Shown piece after piece: positions 23,439-31,268 of a DNA stretch of 64,000 nucleotides (its first letter is position 1; each line of letters begins with the position of its first letter). Source of the stretch: Streptomyces sp. ML-6. Lineage in GTDB: Bacteria; Actinomycetota; Actinomycetes; Streptomycetales; Streptomycetaceae. Position numbers and translations under genes: made by a program. The stretch lies in the NCBI RefSeq assembly GCF_030116705.1, contig NZ_JAOTIK010000001.1:3192001-3256000 (forward strand), written 5' to 3'. The notes below the pieces were generated by a model. That model worked only from the letters and a program-made list of their open reading frames with translations, did no database searches and was not told the DNA's origin.

Positions 23439-23966
23439 TCACCGCCCGAGCGGCAGCAGCATGATGATGTCGTCGCGGTCGTCCCCCTCGGCGACCCGGA
23501 TCGCGTCGGGCACCCGGCCGACCTCCTTGTATCCGCACGAGGCGTAGAACCGGTCGACGCCGGTGCCGCCGCGGCAGGTGAGCCGGACGGCCTCGATCCC
23601 GTCGATCCCGCGGGCGGCCCCGGCCACGGCGTCCATCAGGTCGCGCCCGTAGCCCTTGCCCTGGTGCCGGGGGTGGACCATCACCGTGTAGAGCCAGAGC
23701 CAGTGGGCCATCAGCCGGTGCGTGTTCAGGGCGAGGAAGGCGGTGGCGGCCACGGCGCCCTCCTCGTCGAGGCCGACCAGCAGCCGGGTGCGGCCCTCGG
23801 CCATGGAGACCAGGTGCTTGACCAGTTCGGGCCGGATGTCGTCGGGCGTGACGGGTGGTACGAAGCCGACCGCACCGCCCGCGTTGGAGACATCGGTCCA
23901 CAGCTCGGTGATGCCGTCCCGCAGGGTGCGGTCGAACTTGGGGTCCAGCTCGAATGTAAGTGCCAT
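23439..23966 (-). CDS. GNAT-family N-acetyltransferase
   Basis: A 175-residue acetyl-CoA-dependent acyltransferase. The acetyl-CoA pyrophosphate loop is VHPRHQGKGYGRDLM (about residues 97-111; Q/RxxGxG/A form QGKGYG), preceded by LWLYTVMV (beta-4) and followed by VDRFYASCGYKEVGR near the C-terminus, as in typical GNAT folds. The substrate is unknown. The start ATG lies behind an AT-rich TTAACTATTACC-like stretch, plausibly its promoter. Monocistronic, with a strong terminator on its upstream side belonging to the convergently positioned end of the neighbouring region. Confidence 0.85.
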   Translation of the reverse strand: MALTFELDPKFDRTLRDGITELWTDVSNAGGAVGFVPPVTPDDIRPELVKHLVSMAEGRTRLLVGLDEEGAVAATAFLALNTHRLMAHWLWLYTVMVHPRHQGKGYGRDLMDAVAGAARGIDGIEAVRLTCRGGTGVDRFYASCGYKEVGRVPDAIRVAEGDDRDDIIMLLPLGR

Positions 23967-24018
23967 AGATGCAGATTAACTATTACCTGCCAGCGCCTCA
24001 AAACGGTGTCCGGAACGT

Positions 24019-24056
24019 GAGAGAGCCCCGGCCGGAAGGGCGGCCGGGGCTCTCTC
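24019..24056 (-). terminator. Stem-loop terminator of the mqnE gene
   Basis: Perfect 16-bp arms GAGAGAGCCCCGGCCG and CGGCCGGGGCTCTCTC with a 6-nt loop, 60 bp downstream of the mqnE stop. Confidence 0.88.
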
Positions 24057-24115
24057 CTCATGGGTTCTCACGTCGCGCACGTCGCGCACGGGACATCCCG
24101 TCGCGCGCGGCGGCG

Positions 24116-25279
24116 TCAGACGCGCATCGGCTGCGGCGACTCGCGCCGCTCGGCGTCCGGGCCCGGGTACTCGCGGATGATCTCGTACCGGGTGTTGCGC
24201 TCGACGGGCCGGAAGCCCGCGTCGCGGATCAGCTCCAGCAGGTCCTCGCGGCCGAGCTTGTTCGGCGTGCCGTAGTTGTCCGCGTCGTGCGTGATCTTGT
24301 ACTCGACGACCGAGCCGTCCATGTCGTCCGCGCCGTGCTGGAGCGCGAGCTGGGCGGTCTGCACCCCGTGCATCACCCAGAAGACCTTGACGTGCGGGAC
24401 GTTGTCGAACAGCAGCCGGGAGACCGCGAAGGTCTTCAGCGCCTCGGCGCCGGTGGCCATCGTCGTCCGCGCCTGGAGCCGGTTGCGGACCTTGCCGTCC
24501 TTCATGTCCACGAAGTCGTGCTGGTAGCGCAGCGGGATGAAGACCTGGAAGCCGCCGGTCTCGTCCTGGAGCTCGCGCAGCCGCAGCACGTGGTCGACCC
24601 GGTGCCGGGGCTCCTCGATGTGCCCGTACAGCATAGTCGCCGGGGTCTTGAGCCCCTTCTCGTGCGCCAGGCGGTGGATGCGCGACCAGTCCTCCCAGTG
24701 GGTGTCGTGGTCCACGATGTGCTGCCGGACCTCCCAGTCGAAGATCTCCGCGCCGCCGCCGGTCAGCGACTCCAGACCGGCCTCGATCAGCTCGTCGAGG
24801 ATCTCGGAGGCGGACAGGCCGGAGATGGTCTCGAAGTGGTGGATCTCGGTGGCGGTGAAGGCCTTGAGGGAGACCTGCGGCAGGGCCTCCTTCAGCGCGC
24901 CGAGCGAGCGCGGGTAGTAGCGCCACGGCAGGGTGGGGTGCAGCCCGTTGACGATGTGCAGCTCGGTGAGGTTCTCGCCCTCCATCGCCTTCGCGAGGCG
25001 GACGGCCTCCTCGATGCGCATGGTGTACGCGTCCTTCTCGCCCGGCTTGCGCTGGAACGAGCAGTACGCGCACGACGCGGTGCACACGTTGGTCATGTTG
25101 AGGTGCCGGTTGACGTTGAAGTGCACGACGTCGCCGTTCTTGCGCCTCCGCACCTCGTGCGCCAGACCGCCGAGCCAGGCCAGGTCGTCCGACTCGTAGA
25201 GGGCGATGCCGTCCTCCCGGGTCAGCCGCTCTCCCGCGCGGACCTTCTCCTCCAGTTCGCGCTTGAGCCCGACGTCCAT
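24116..25279 (-). CDS. mqnE: Aminodeoxyfutalosine synthase MqnE (radical SAM)
   Basis: A 387-residue radical SAM enzyme of the futalosine menaquinone pathway. It joins 3-[(1-carboxyvinyl)oxy]benzoate and the adenosyl radical of SAM to give aminodeoxyfutalosine. The iron-sulfur motif is MTNVCTASCAYCSFQRKPGE (about residues 61-80, CxxxCxxC), preceded by VVHFNVNRHLN. Further family blocks are LTELHIVNGLHPTLPWRYY, KAFTATEIHHF, SLTGGGAEIF and KTPATMLYGHIEEPRHRVDH. Overall length and motif order match Streptomyces MqnE rather than the sister enzyme MqnC. Upstream, the AsnC/Lrp regulator gene is separated by a hairpin; the UbiX, UbiA and UbiD homologues a few kilobases away act later in the same route. 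Confidence 0.95.
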   Translation of the reverse strand: MDVGLKRELEEKVRAGERLTREDGIALYESDDLAWLGGLAHEVRRRKNGDVVHFNVNRHLNMTNVCTASCAYCSFQRKPGEKDAYTMRIEEAVRLAKAMEGENLTELHIVNGLHPTLPWRYYPRSLGALKEALPQVSLKAFTATEIHHFETISGLSASEILDELIEAGLESLTGGGAEIFDWEVRQHIVDHDTHWEDWSRIHRLAHEKGLKTPATMLYGHIEEPRHRVDHVLRLRELQDETGGFQVFIPLRYQHDFVDMKDGKVRNRLQARTTMATGAEALKTFAVSRLLFDNVPHVKVFWVMHGVQTAQLALQHGADDMDGSVVEYKITHDADNYGTPNKLGREDLLELIRDAGFRPVERNTRYEIIREYPGPDAERRESPQPMRV

Positions 25280-25332
25280 GCGGCTGCCTCCAGTGTGTCG
25301 ACGTGCTGTGTGCCCTCCCGGCGACCGGTGCC

Positions 25333-25363
25333 GGTGATACCGGGAGAAACCCCCGGTATCACC
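25333..25363 (-). terminator. 12-bp perfect inverted repeat between the AsnC gene and mqnE
   Basis: GGTGATACCGGG and CCCGGTATCACC separated by 7 nt, located 22 bp downstream of the AsnC stop and 54 bp upstream of the mqnE start. Probably the AsnC terminator; an operator role for mqnE is possible. Confidence 0.65.
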
Positions 25364-25384
25364 AGGGGCTCCACCACGGTACGC

Positions 25385-25840
25385 CTACACCTCCTCGGGG
25401 AGTTCCCCGACCCGGTTCTCCCACTTCGTGGAGAGCACGATCGTGGTACGGGTGCGCGAGACGCCCTTCGTGCCGCTGAGCCGGCGGATGGTCTTCTCCA
25501 GACCGTCCACGTCGCCGACGCGCACCTTGAGCATGTACGAGTCGTCGCCCGCGATGAACCAGGCGTCCTCGATCTCCGCGAGGTCCTTCAGCCGGCGCGC
25601 CACGTCCTCGTGGTCGGCCGCGTCGGAGAGCGAGATGCCGATCAGCGCCGTGACCCCGAGCCCCAGGGACGCGGCGTCGACGGTGGCGCGGTAGCCGGTG
25701 ATGACCCCGGCGGATTCCAGCCGGTTGATGCGGTCGGTGACGCTGGGCCCGGAGAGTCCGACGAGCCGTCCCAGCTCGGCGTACGAGGCCCTGCCGTTCT
25801 CCCTGAGTGCCTGGATGAGCTGCCTGTCCACCGCGTCCAT
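25385..25840 (-). CDS. Lrp/AsnC-family transcriptional regulator
   Basis: A 151-residue feast/famine regulator. N-terminal HTH: MDAVDRQLIQALRENGRASY then AELGRLVGLSGPSVTDRINR (about residues 21-40) and LESAGVITGYRATVD; C-terminal RAM/Lrp ligand domain with SYMLKVRVGDVDGLEKTIRR. I use the ATG at 25840 because AAAGG is about 10 nt upstream; a second in-frame ATG six codons earlier has no such site. It precedes mqnE on the same strand and is divergent from the 44-residue gene, so it may control mqnE or the nearby menaquinone genes in response to an amino acid. That link is inference. Confidence 0.9.
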   Translation of the reverse strand: MDAVDRQLIQALRENGRASYAELGRLVGLSGPSVTDRINRLESAGVITGYRATVDAASLGLGVTALIGISLSDAADHEDVARRLKDLAEIEDAWFIAGDDSYMLKVRVGDVDGLEKTIRRLSGTKGVSRTRTTIVLSTKWENRVGELPEEV

Positions 25841-25972
25841 GTGACTGAAACCTTTCATTGTTCAGCAGTATCGCGAGTCTATGTGTAGAATCTAAGGCAC
25901 GCAGGCTTCATCGCCTGTAAATCTTCTCGAACATCCAAAATATGCTTTCGAATCTTCAGGAGTGAGAACACC

Positions 25973-26107
25973 GTGTACTCGATCGAGATGGCCTACGCCC
26001 GTATGCGCGAGCTGCAGGACCTGGCCAACCGCTCGCGTGCCCACCAGCCCGCCGCCGCCCACCGGGTCGACCGGACCCGCAAGCCGCGCACGATGAAGAA
26101 GCGCTGA
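25973..26107 (+). CDS. Small basic protein (44 residues), unknown function
   Basis: A GTG-started 44-codon gene with AGGAG 11 nt upstream and strong G/C third-position bias. The product begins MYSIEMAYARMRELQDLANR, an amphipathic helix, and ends in a very basic tail with RTRKPRTMKKR. It lies in the gap between the divergent AsnC regulator and UbiX genes, and TAGAAT at 25886-25891 could be its -10 element. I recall similar short ORFs beside Streptomyces AsnC genes but cannot name a family. The charge suggests nucleic acid or ribosome binding, which is only a guess. Confidence 0.65.
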   Translation: MYSIEMAYARMRELQDLANRSRAHQPAAAHRVDRTRKPRTMKKR

Positions 26108-26115
26108 CCACGAGG

Positions 26116-26790
26116 TCAGTCCCCGGAGCCACGGAATCCCCCGCCGAGCTCCCCCTCCCACCGGCGGTACAGGTCGTGCGGCACCCCGGCCGCGTCCAGC
26201 ACCCGCCCGGCGACGAAGTCCACCAGGTCCTGGATGTGCGTCGCCCCCGCGTAGAACGCCGGTGAGGCGGGCAGCACCACGGCGCCCGCCTCGTCCAGGC
26301 TCACCAGATGCTTCAGCGTCTGCCCGTTCAGCGGCGTCTCCCGCACGGCGACGACCAGCTTCCGCCGCTCCTTCAGCGTCACGCTCGCCGCCCGCTGGAG
26401 CAGGTCCTTCGAGAGCCCGAGCGCCACCCCGGCCACGCACGCCGTCGAGGCCGGGACGATCAGCATCCCCTTCGCCGGGTACGACCCCGAGGACGGCCCG
26501 GCCGCGAGGTCGCCGGCCGCCCAGTGCCGTACGCCCTCGATGTCGGTGTCGAAGGTGTGCGGCTTCCCGTCCGCACCGCGCGCCAGCCACGCGCGCAGGT
26601 CCTCCCGCCAGTGCGCGTCGCGGAACGCGATCCCGGTCTCGTCCAGCAGGGTCAGCCGCGAGGCCCGGCTCACCACCAGGTCGACGCTTTCCCCCGCCGC
26701 CAGCAGCCCGCGCAGCACGGCGGCGGCGAAAGGGGTGCCCGAAGCTCCGGAAACCCCGACAATCCAAGGCTGTCGCTGGTGTTGGCTCAC
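26116..26790 (-). CDS. ubiX: UbiX-type flavin prenyltransferase (MqnM-like)
   Basis: A 224-residue flavoprotein that attaches a dimethylallyl group to FMN, making the prenyl-FMN cofactor needed by UbiD decarboxylases. Signature PWIVGVSGASGTPFAAAVLR (about residues 8-27) forms the FMN/phosphate loop; MLIVPASTACVAGVALG (about 119-135), RRKLVVAVRETPLN (about 152-165) and LVSLDEAGAVVLPASPAFY complete the family pattern. Start is uncertain: GTG at 26790 has GGGA about 7 nt upstream, and a GTG six codons earlier follows AGGAG too closely. The matching UbiD-like gene lies at 29417-30874, so the pair serve menaquinone synthesis. Divergent from the rhomboid gene across a 16-bp repeat array. Confidence 0.92.
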   Translation of the reverse strand: MSQHQRQPWIVGVSGASGTPFAAAVLRGLLAAGESVDLVVSRASRLTLLDETGIAFRDAHWREDLRAWLARGADGKPHTFDTDIEGVRHWAAGDLAAGPSSGSYPAKGMLIVPASTACVAGVALGLSKDLLQRAASVTLKERRKLVVAVRETPLNGQTLKHLVSLDEAGAVVLPASPAFYAGATHIQDLVDFVAGRVLDAAGVPHDLYRRWEGELGGGFRGSGD

Positions 26791-26863
26791 TGATGTCCCG
26801 GAATCCACACTCCTGAGCCTATCCGCCTGGCCCGAACCGGAACCGGGGAAGGTGCTCCAGGCG

Positions 26864-26927
26864 TTTCCAGCTCGGGTACTTTCCAGCCCACGTACTTTCC
26901 GGCCCGGGTGCTTTCCAGCCCGGGTAC
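26864..26927. repeat. 16-bp direct repeat array (4 copies) in a divergent promoter
   Basis: Four contiguous units of TTTCCAGCCCGGGTAC with 1-2 changes each (starts 26864, 26880, 26896, 26912). It sits between ubiX and the rhomboid gene, not at a gene end, so an iteron-like protein-binding role is possible. Confidence 0.8.
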
Positions 26928-26968
26928 CAGGACGGCAACGGAGCGATACCGGACGGCAGGGGGCCACC

Positions 26969-27604
26969 ATGACCGCATCCTCGGAACACGCGGCACCGGT
27001 GCGGGGCGTCGGCGACCGGGCGCGGGCCGCGGCGAAGCTGATGCTGGGCTGGGTGGCGTTCCTCTGGCTGCTGGAGGTCGTCGACGCGGCGACCGGTCAC
27101 GCGCTGGACGGCTTCGGGATCGAGCCGCGCCGGGCCGCCGAGCTGCTGGACGTCGTGCCCGCGTCCTTCGTCCACTTCGGCTTCGACCACGTCGCGTCCA
27201 ACAGCGTGCCGCTGCTGGTCCTCGGCTTCCTCGCCGCGCTCGGCGACCTCCGCCGGTTCGCTGCCGTGGCCGCGCTGATCATCGTGATCGACGGGCTCGG
27301 CGTCTGGCTGGTCTCGCCGGAGCACTCCAACACGGCGGGCGCGTCCGGGCTGGTCTTCGGCCTCTTCGGCTATCTGCTCGTGCGCGGTTTCGTGGACCGC
27401 CGGTTCCTCGACATGGCCGTCGGCCTGGTCGTCGGCGCGACCTGGGGCTCGTCGATCCTGCTGGGGATCTCCCCGGCCAACACCTCGGTCAGCTGGCAGG
27501 GCCATCTGTTCGGACTGGCGGCGGGCGTCGCGGCGGCGTTCGTCCTGCGCCGCCGCGCGCCCGGCCGGAGCGCCGTGCCACCCGCCCGCCCGCTCATACC
27601 GTAG
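26969..27604 (+). CDS. Rhomboid-family intramembrane serine protease
   Basis: A 211-residue polytopic membrane protein with about six hydrophobic segments. It has the rhomboid features HFGFDHVASNSVPLLVLG (about residues 68-85; the conserved His and Asn of TM2), the nucleophile motif NTAGASGLVFGLFGY (Ser at about residue 124) and the catalytic His in WQGHLFGLAAG (about residue 177). It should cleave transmembrane substrates; the substrate is unknown. ATG with AGGGGG about 6 nt upstream. Divergent from ubiX and convergent with the DUF4232 lipoprotein gene, so it is a lone gene inside the menaquinone region. Confidence 0.88.
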   Translation: MTASSEHAAPVRGVGDRARAAAKLMLGWVAFLWLLEVVDAATGHALDGFGIEPRRAAELLDVVPASFVHFGFDHVASNSVPLLVLGFLAALGDLRRFAAVAALIIVIDGLGVWLVSPEHSNTAGASGLVFGLFGYLLVRGFVDRRFLDMAVGLVVGATWGSSILLGISPANTSVSWQGHLFGLAAGVAAAFVLRRRAPGRSAVPPARPLIP

Positions 27605-27646
27605 GCCCCGGGACGGGGCCCGGAGGCCGGGACGCTCCTGCGGTTC

Positions 27647-28312
27647 TCAGGCCTCGCCCTGGCCCGCGCTCCCCATCGGGCCGACCTTCACCCGGGAGCC
27701 GGAGCCGTCCGTGACGGGCAGCGTGGCGCCGCCCGGCCAGTCGAGGGTGACCGACTTCGTCTCGTTCGGCGGGGTCACCACCAGCCCCGTGACGCGGACG
27801 CCGGAGCCGCCCGAGTCGTTGACCGGGTAGGTGATGCCGAAGAACACCGACTTCCCGTCCTTGAGGACCATCGGGTCGGCCTTCTCGCCGGTGCGTTCCG
27901 CGGACACCGTCCCCGCGGCGGTCTTCAGGTCCACGCCCGCGTACCCGGAGAGCGTGCAGTCCCGGCCGCCGCCGTTCTTCAGCTCCACCGCGACGGTCCC
28001 CTCGGTGTCGCCGCCGACGGTGCTGTCCGTCGCCGTGATCTCCAGCTCGTCGGTACGGCACTTGCCGGCCCCGCCGCTCCCGCCCGAACCGGTGCCGGCG
28101 GCCCTGCCCTGCCCGCCGGAGCCCTTCCCGGCGGAGTCCTTGCCGCTCTCGTCCGAACCGCCCGAGCCCGAGCCGCCGGACGCGGAGGACCCGCCGGACG
28201 CGGACGGCGGGGCGTTCCGTCCCTGGTCGTCCTCGCCGTTCTGACAGGCCGTGAGCGAGAGGCCCGCGGCGAGGGCCAGGGCGGCGAAGGTGATCCTGCG
28301 TAAACGCATCAT
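27647..28312 (-). CDS. DUF4232 lipoprotein
   Basis: A 221-residue exported lipoprotein. Signal peptide with lipobox LSLTAC (Cys at about residue 23), then a Gly/Ser-rich linker to about residue 80, then a DUF4232 domain containing CRTDELEITATDS, a paired Cys in RDCTLSGYAGVDL, and strands through GVRVTGLVVTPPNE. DUF4232 domains are common on actinobacterial surface lipoproteins; function unknown. First ATG follows GAGGAA by 4 nt; the second ATG, one codon on, has better spacing. It faces the rhomboid gene tail to tail and lies downstream of the mqnP terminator. Confidence 0.85.
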   Translation of the reverse strand: MMRLRRITFAALALAAGLSLTACQNGEDDQGRNAPPSASGGSSASGGSGSGGSDESGKDSAGKGSGGQGRAAGTGSGGSGGAGKCRTDELEITATDSTVGGDTEGTVAVELKNGGGRDCTLSGYAGVDLKTAAGTVSAERTGEKADPMVLKDGKSVFFGITYPVNDSGGSGVRVTGLVVTPPNETKSVTLDWPGGATLPVTDGSGSRVKVGPMGSAGQGEA

Positions 28313-28392
28313 TGCTTCCTCGGTGTCGGTGGTGGGGAGTGCCGGCCGCTCGGTACGGGTCGCCGTACCGGCGGGCGTTCCTGACCACCAAG

Positions 28393-28432
28393 AGCGGGAG
28401 GCCGAGCGGCACGTTCCGCCCGGCCTCCCGCT
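28393..28432 (-). terminator. Stem-loop terminator of the mqnL-mqnP operon
   Basis: Arms AGCGGGAGGCC and GGCCTCCCGCT (11 bp) with an inner GCGG/CCGC pairing, 70 bp downstream of the UbiA-type gene. Confidence 0.85.
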
Positions 28433-28502
28433 AATACACCCCTGTTACACACCGCCGGGCACCGACCTGCCGCCCCGCCGGGCACGGCCCGAAACGGCCT
28501 GC

Positions 28503-29420
28503 TCAGACCGTCAGGCCCCGCACCAGCAGGTCCAGCAGCGCGCACGCGAACAGGGCGATGCCGATGAATCCGTTGACCGAGAAGAACGCCCGGTTCAGCC
28601 GGGACAGGTCGTGCGGGCGCACCACCCGGTGCTCGTACACGAAGGCGACGGCGACGATCACCATGCCGGCCCAGTAGAACAGCCCGGCCTCCGTGGCCAG
28701 CCCGAACCAGACCAGCAGCCCGGTCGTGATCACGTGGCAGACCCGCGCGCCCCACAGCGCGGCCGGGACCCCGAACCGGGCCGGCACCGACAGCACCCCG
28801 TGCGCCCGGTCCGCCTGGACGTCCTGGCAGGCGAAGATCAGGTCGAAGCCGCCGATCCAGATCCCGACCGCGAGCCCGAGGATCACCGCGTCCCACGACC
28901 AGCTGCCGGTCACCGCCAGCCAGGCCCCGACCGGCCCCATGGCCTGCGCGATCCCGAGGATGGCGTGCGGGTAGTGGGTGAACCGCTTCCCGTACGGATA
29001 GACCACCATCGGCACGACGGCGACCGGGGCGAGCGCCAGGCAGAGCGGGTTCAGCAGCGCCGCCGCGCCCAGGAAGAGGACGACGGCGACGAGCGCCCCG
29101 GTCCACGCCGACCTCACCGAGACCGCCCCGGTGACCAGCTCCCGGTTCGCGGTGCGCGGGTTGCGGGCGTCGATCTCCCGGTCGATGATCCGGTTGCAGG
29201 CCATCGCGAAGGTCCGCAGCCCCACCATGGCGACGGTCACCAGCAGCAGCGTGAGCCAGTGGACCGACCCGTCGTCCAGGAACATCGCGGTCAGGGCGGC
29301 GATGTACGCGAAGGGCAGCGCGAAGACCGAGTGCTCGATCATCACCAGCCGCAGGAACGCCTTGACCCTGCTGTTCGGCCGCGCGGGGCCGGGACCCACC
29401 GCGGCTTCGGCCGCGCTCAC
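28503..29420 (-). CDS. mqnP: UbiA-family prenyltransferase (menaquinone, MqnP-like)
   Basis: A 305-residue integral membrane aromatic prenyltransferase with about eight hydrophobic segments. The two Asp-rich Mg-diphosphate motifs are ACNRIIDREIDARN (about residues 71-84) and DLIFACQDVQADRAHG (about 185-200). In the futalosine route it prenylates the dihydroxynaphthoate intermediate at the membrane. GTG start overlaps the TGA of the UbiD-like gene (GTGA), so the two are translationally coupled. Followed by a strong terminator. The mqnP name rests on linkage with mqnE, UbiX and UbiD homologues rather than on unique residues. Confidence 0.9.
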   Translation of the reverse strand: MSAAEAAVGPGPARPNSRVKAFLRLVMIEHSVFALPFAYIAALTAMFLDDGSVHWLTLLLVTVAMVGLRTFAMACNRIIDREIDARNPRTANRELVTGAVSVRSAWTGALVAVVLFLGAAALLNPLCLALAPVAVVPMVVYPYGKRFTHYPHAILGIAQAMGPVGAWLAVTGSWSWDAVILGLAVGIWIGGFDLIFACQDVQADRAHGVLSVPARFGVPAALWGARVCHVITTGLLVWFGLATEAGLFYWAGMVIVAVAFVYEHRVVRPHDLSRLNRAFFSVNGFIGIALFACALLDLLVRGLTV

Positions 29421-30874
29421 AGTCCGTATTCCTTCCACCGGCGGTCGACCAGCGCCGCCGTGTCCGGGTCGGACTCGACCATCTCCGGCCAGCCGCCGTC
29501 CCGGGTGTACCCCTCCTCGGGCCACTTCCGGGTCGCGTCGATGCCCGCCTTGCCGCCCCAGAACTGCTGGTAGGAGGCGTGGTCGAGGTGGTCGACGGGG
29601 CCCTCGGTGACGGTCAGGTCGCGGGCGTAGTCCGTGTTGCCGAGCGCCCGCCAGGCCACCTCGTGCAGGTCGTGGACGTCGCAGTCGGAGTCCACCACCA
29701 CGATCAGCTTGGTCAGCGACATCATGTGCGCGCCCCAGATGGCGCTCATCACCTTCTGGGCGTGCTTCGGGTACTTCTTGTCGATCGAGACGATCGCGCA
29801 GTTGTGGAAGCCGCCCGCCTCCGGCAGGTGGTAGTCCACGATGTCCGGCACGATGATCTTGAGGAGCGGCAGGAAGAACCGCTCGGTGGCCCGCCCCAGC
29901 GGCCCGTCCTCGGTCGGCGGCCGGCCCACCACGATCGACTGGAGCAGCGGGCGCCTGCGCATGGTCACGCAGTCGATGGTCAGTGCGGGGAACGGTTCCT
30001 GCGGCGTGTAGAAGCCGGTGTGGTCGCCGAACGGCCCCTCGGGCAGCATCTCCCCGGGCTCCAGCCACCCCTCCAGGACGACCTCGGCGTGCGCCGGGAC
30101 CTGGAGCGGCACGGTCCTGCAGTCGACCATCTCGATCCGCTTGCCCTGGAGGAAGCCGGCGAAGAGGTACTCGTCGATGTCCCCGGGCAGCGGCGCGGTG
30201 GAGGCGTACGTGACGGCGGGCGGCGCCCCGAAGGCGATGGCGACCGGCAGCCGCTCCCCGCGCCGGGCGGCGACCTGGTAGTGGTTGCGGCTGTCCTTGT
30301 GGATCTGCCAGTGCATGCCGATGGTGCGGCGGTCGTGGCGCTGGAGGCGGTAGAGCCCCAGGTTCCGGATGCCGGTCTCGGGGTCCTTGGTGTGGGTGAG
30401 GCCCAGGTTGAAGAAGGAGCCGCCGTCGCCGGGCCAGGTGAAGAGCGCGGGCAGCCGGTCGAGGTCCACGTCGTCGCCGGTGAGCACGACCTCCTGGACC
30501 GGGGCGCTGTCCGCCTTCACCTTCTTCGGCGGCACGTGCACCATCGAGCCGAGCTTGCCGAACGCCTCCCGCACCCCGACGAAGCCGTGCGGCAGCTCCG
30601 GCCTGAGGAGCCCGCCGATCTTGTCGGAGATGTCGGAGTACGACTTGAGCCCGAGCGCCTTGAGCAGCCGCCGGTCGGTCCCGAAGACGTTCATGGCCAG
30701 GGGCATCGAGGAGCCCTTGACGTTCTCGAAGAGCAGCGCGGGCCCGCCCGCCTTGTTCACCCGGTCGACGATCTCGCCGACCTCCAGATGAGGATCGACC
30801 TCGGCCTTGATGCGCTTGAGCTCGCCCTCGCGCTCCAGGGCCCGGAGAAGGGAACGAAGATCGTCGTAAGCCAT
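29417..30874 (-). CDS. mqnL: UbiD-family prenyl-FMN decarboxylase (MqnL-like)
   Basis: A 485-residue UbiD-type (de)carboxylase that uses the prenyl-FMN made by UbiX. Family blocks: SLLRALEREGELKRI at the N-terminus, LGLYRLQRHDRRTIGMHWQI (about residues 160-179, prFMN contact), GERLPVAIAFGAPPAVTYAS, EGPFGDHTGFYTPQEPFP with the catalytic Glu region (about 278-295), and KYPKHAQKVMSAIWG. In menaquinone synthesis it removes the carboxylate of the 6-naphthoate intermediate. ATG chosen at the conserved N-terminus; GGACGG lies just upstream. First gene of the operon with mqnP. Its upstream 390-bp gap contains a 36-bp repeat array shared with the divergent PLDc_N gene. Confidence 0.92.
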   Translation of the reverse strand: MAYDDLRSLLRALEREGELKRIKAEVDPHLEVGEIVDRVNKAGGPALLFENVKGSSMPLAMNVFGTDRRLLKALGLKSYSDISDKIGGLLRPELPHGFVGVREAFGKLGSMVHVPPKKVKADSAPVQEVVLTGDDVDLDRLPALFTWPGDGGSFFNLGLTHTKDPETGIRNLGLYRLQRHDRRTIGMHWQIHKDSRNHYQVAARRGERLPVAIAFGAPPAVTYASTAPLPGDIDEYLFAGFLQGKRIEMVDCRTVPLQVPAHAEVVLEGWLEPGEMLPEGPFGDHTGFYTPQEPFPALTIDCVTMRRRPLLQSIVVGRPPTEDGPLGRATERFFLPLLKIIVPDIVDYHLPEAGGFHNCAIVSIDKKYPKHAQKVMSAIWGAHMMSLTKLIVVVDSDCDVHDLHEVAWRALGNTDYARDLTVTEGPVDHLDHASYQQFWGGKAGIDATRKWPEEGYTRDGGWPEMVESDPDTAALVDRRWKEYGL

Positions 30875-31268
30875 GCCGTCCAGTTTGTCACCACGCCCGT
30901 GGATCACCCGGACTGCCCCACCCCCGACACCCCACCGGGCCGGGGCCGCGCGCCTTCCCGGGCCGGTCCCGGGCCGCGCGCGCAGGTCGGTCGGGAGGGT
31001 CGGCTCCGAGGGCCGGTCCCGGGCCGGTCGGAAGGGTCGACTCCGGGGCCGGTCCCGGGCCGGTCGGAAGGGTCGGCTCCGGGGCCGGTCGCGGGTCGGT
31101 CGTGCGGTCGGCTCCGGGGCGTGCGCGGCCCCGCGACGGGGCCGCGCCGGAAGGCTTCCGCCGCTACGGGAACCGACTGCCGTGGGATGTCATGCGTACC
31201 GGTTACCCTGGCCCCACACCGGGGCAGGACAAAGCCCCGCCATCTCTCCGCGGGGGGACCTCTCCATC
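30875..31268. other. Divergent promoter gap between mqnL and the PLDc_N gene
   Basis: About 390 bp. Its centre is the 36-bp repeat array. The right end has GCGTACCGGTTACCCTGG, a possible promoter for the PLDc_N gene. No gene is supported. Confidence 0.55.
31011..31118. repeat. 36-bp tandem array (3 copies plus a diverged flank)
   Basis: Units start at 31011, 31047 and 31083 with the consensus GGCCGGTCCCGGGCCGGTCG followed by GAAGGGTCGGCTCCGG. The first two are nearly identical and the third has several changes; a more diverged copy precedes from about 30961. The period is twice the 18 bp seen in other arrays here. Confidence 0.8.

Noticed and set aside
26864..26927. Possible replication origin iterons or CRISPR
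   Set aside because: Only four 16-bp units without AT-rich unwinding region, Rep or DnaA boxes, and no spacers; kept as a promoter repeat.
31011..31118. Possible CRISPR array
   Set aside because: Units are contiguous with no unique spacers, and no cas genes are nearby.
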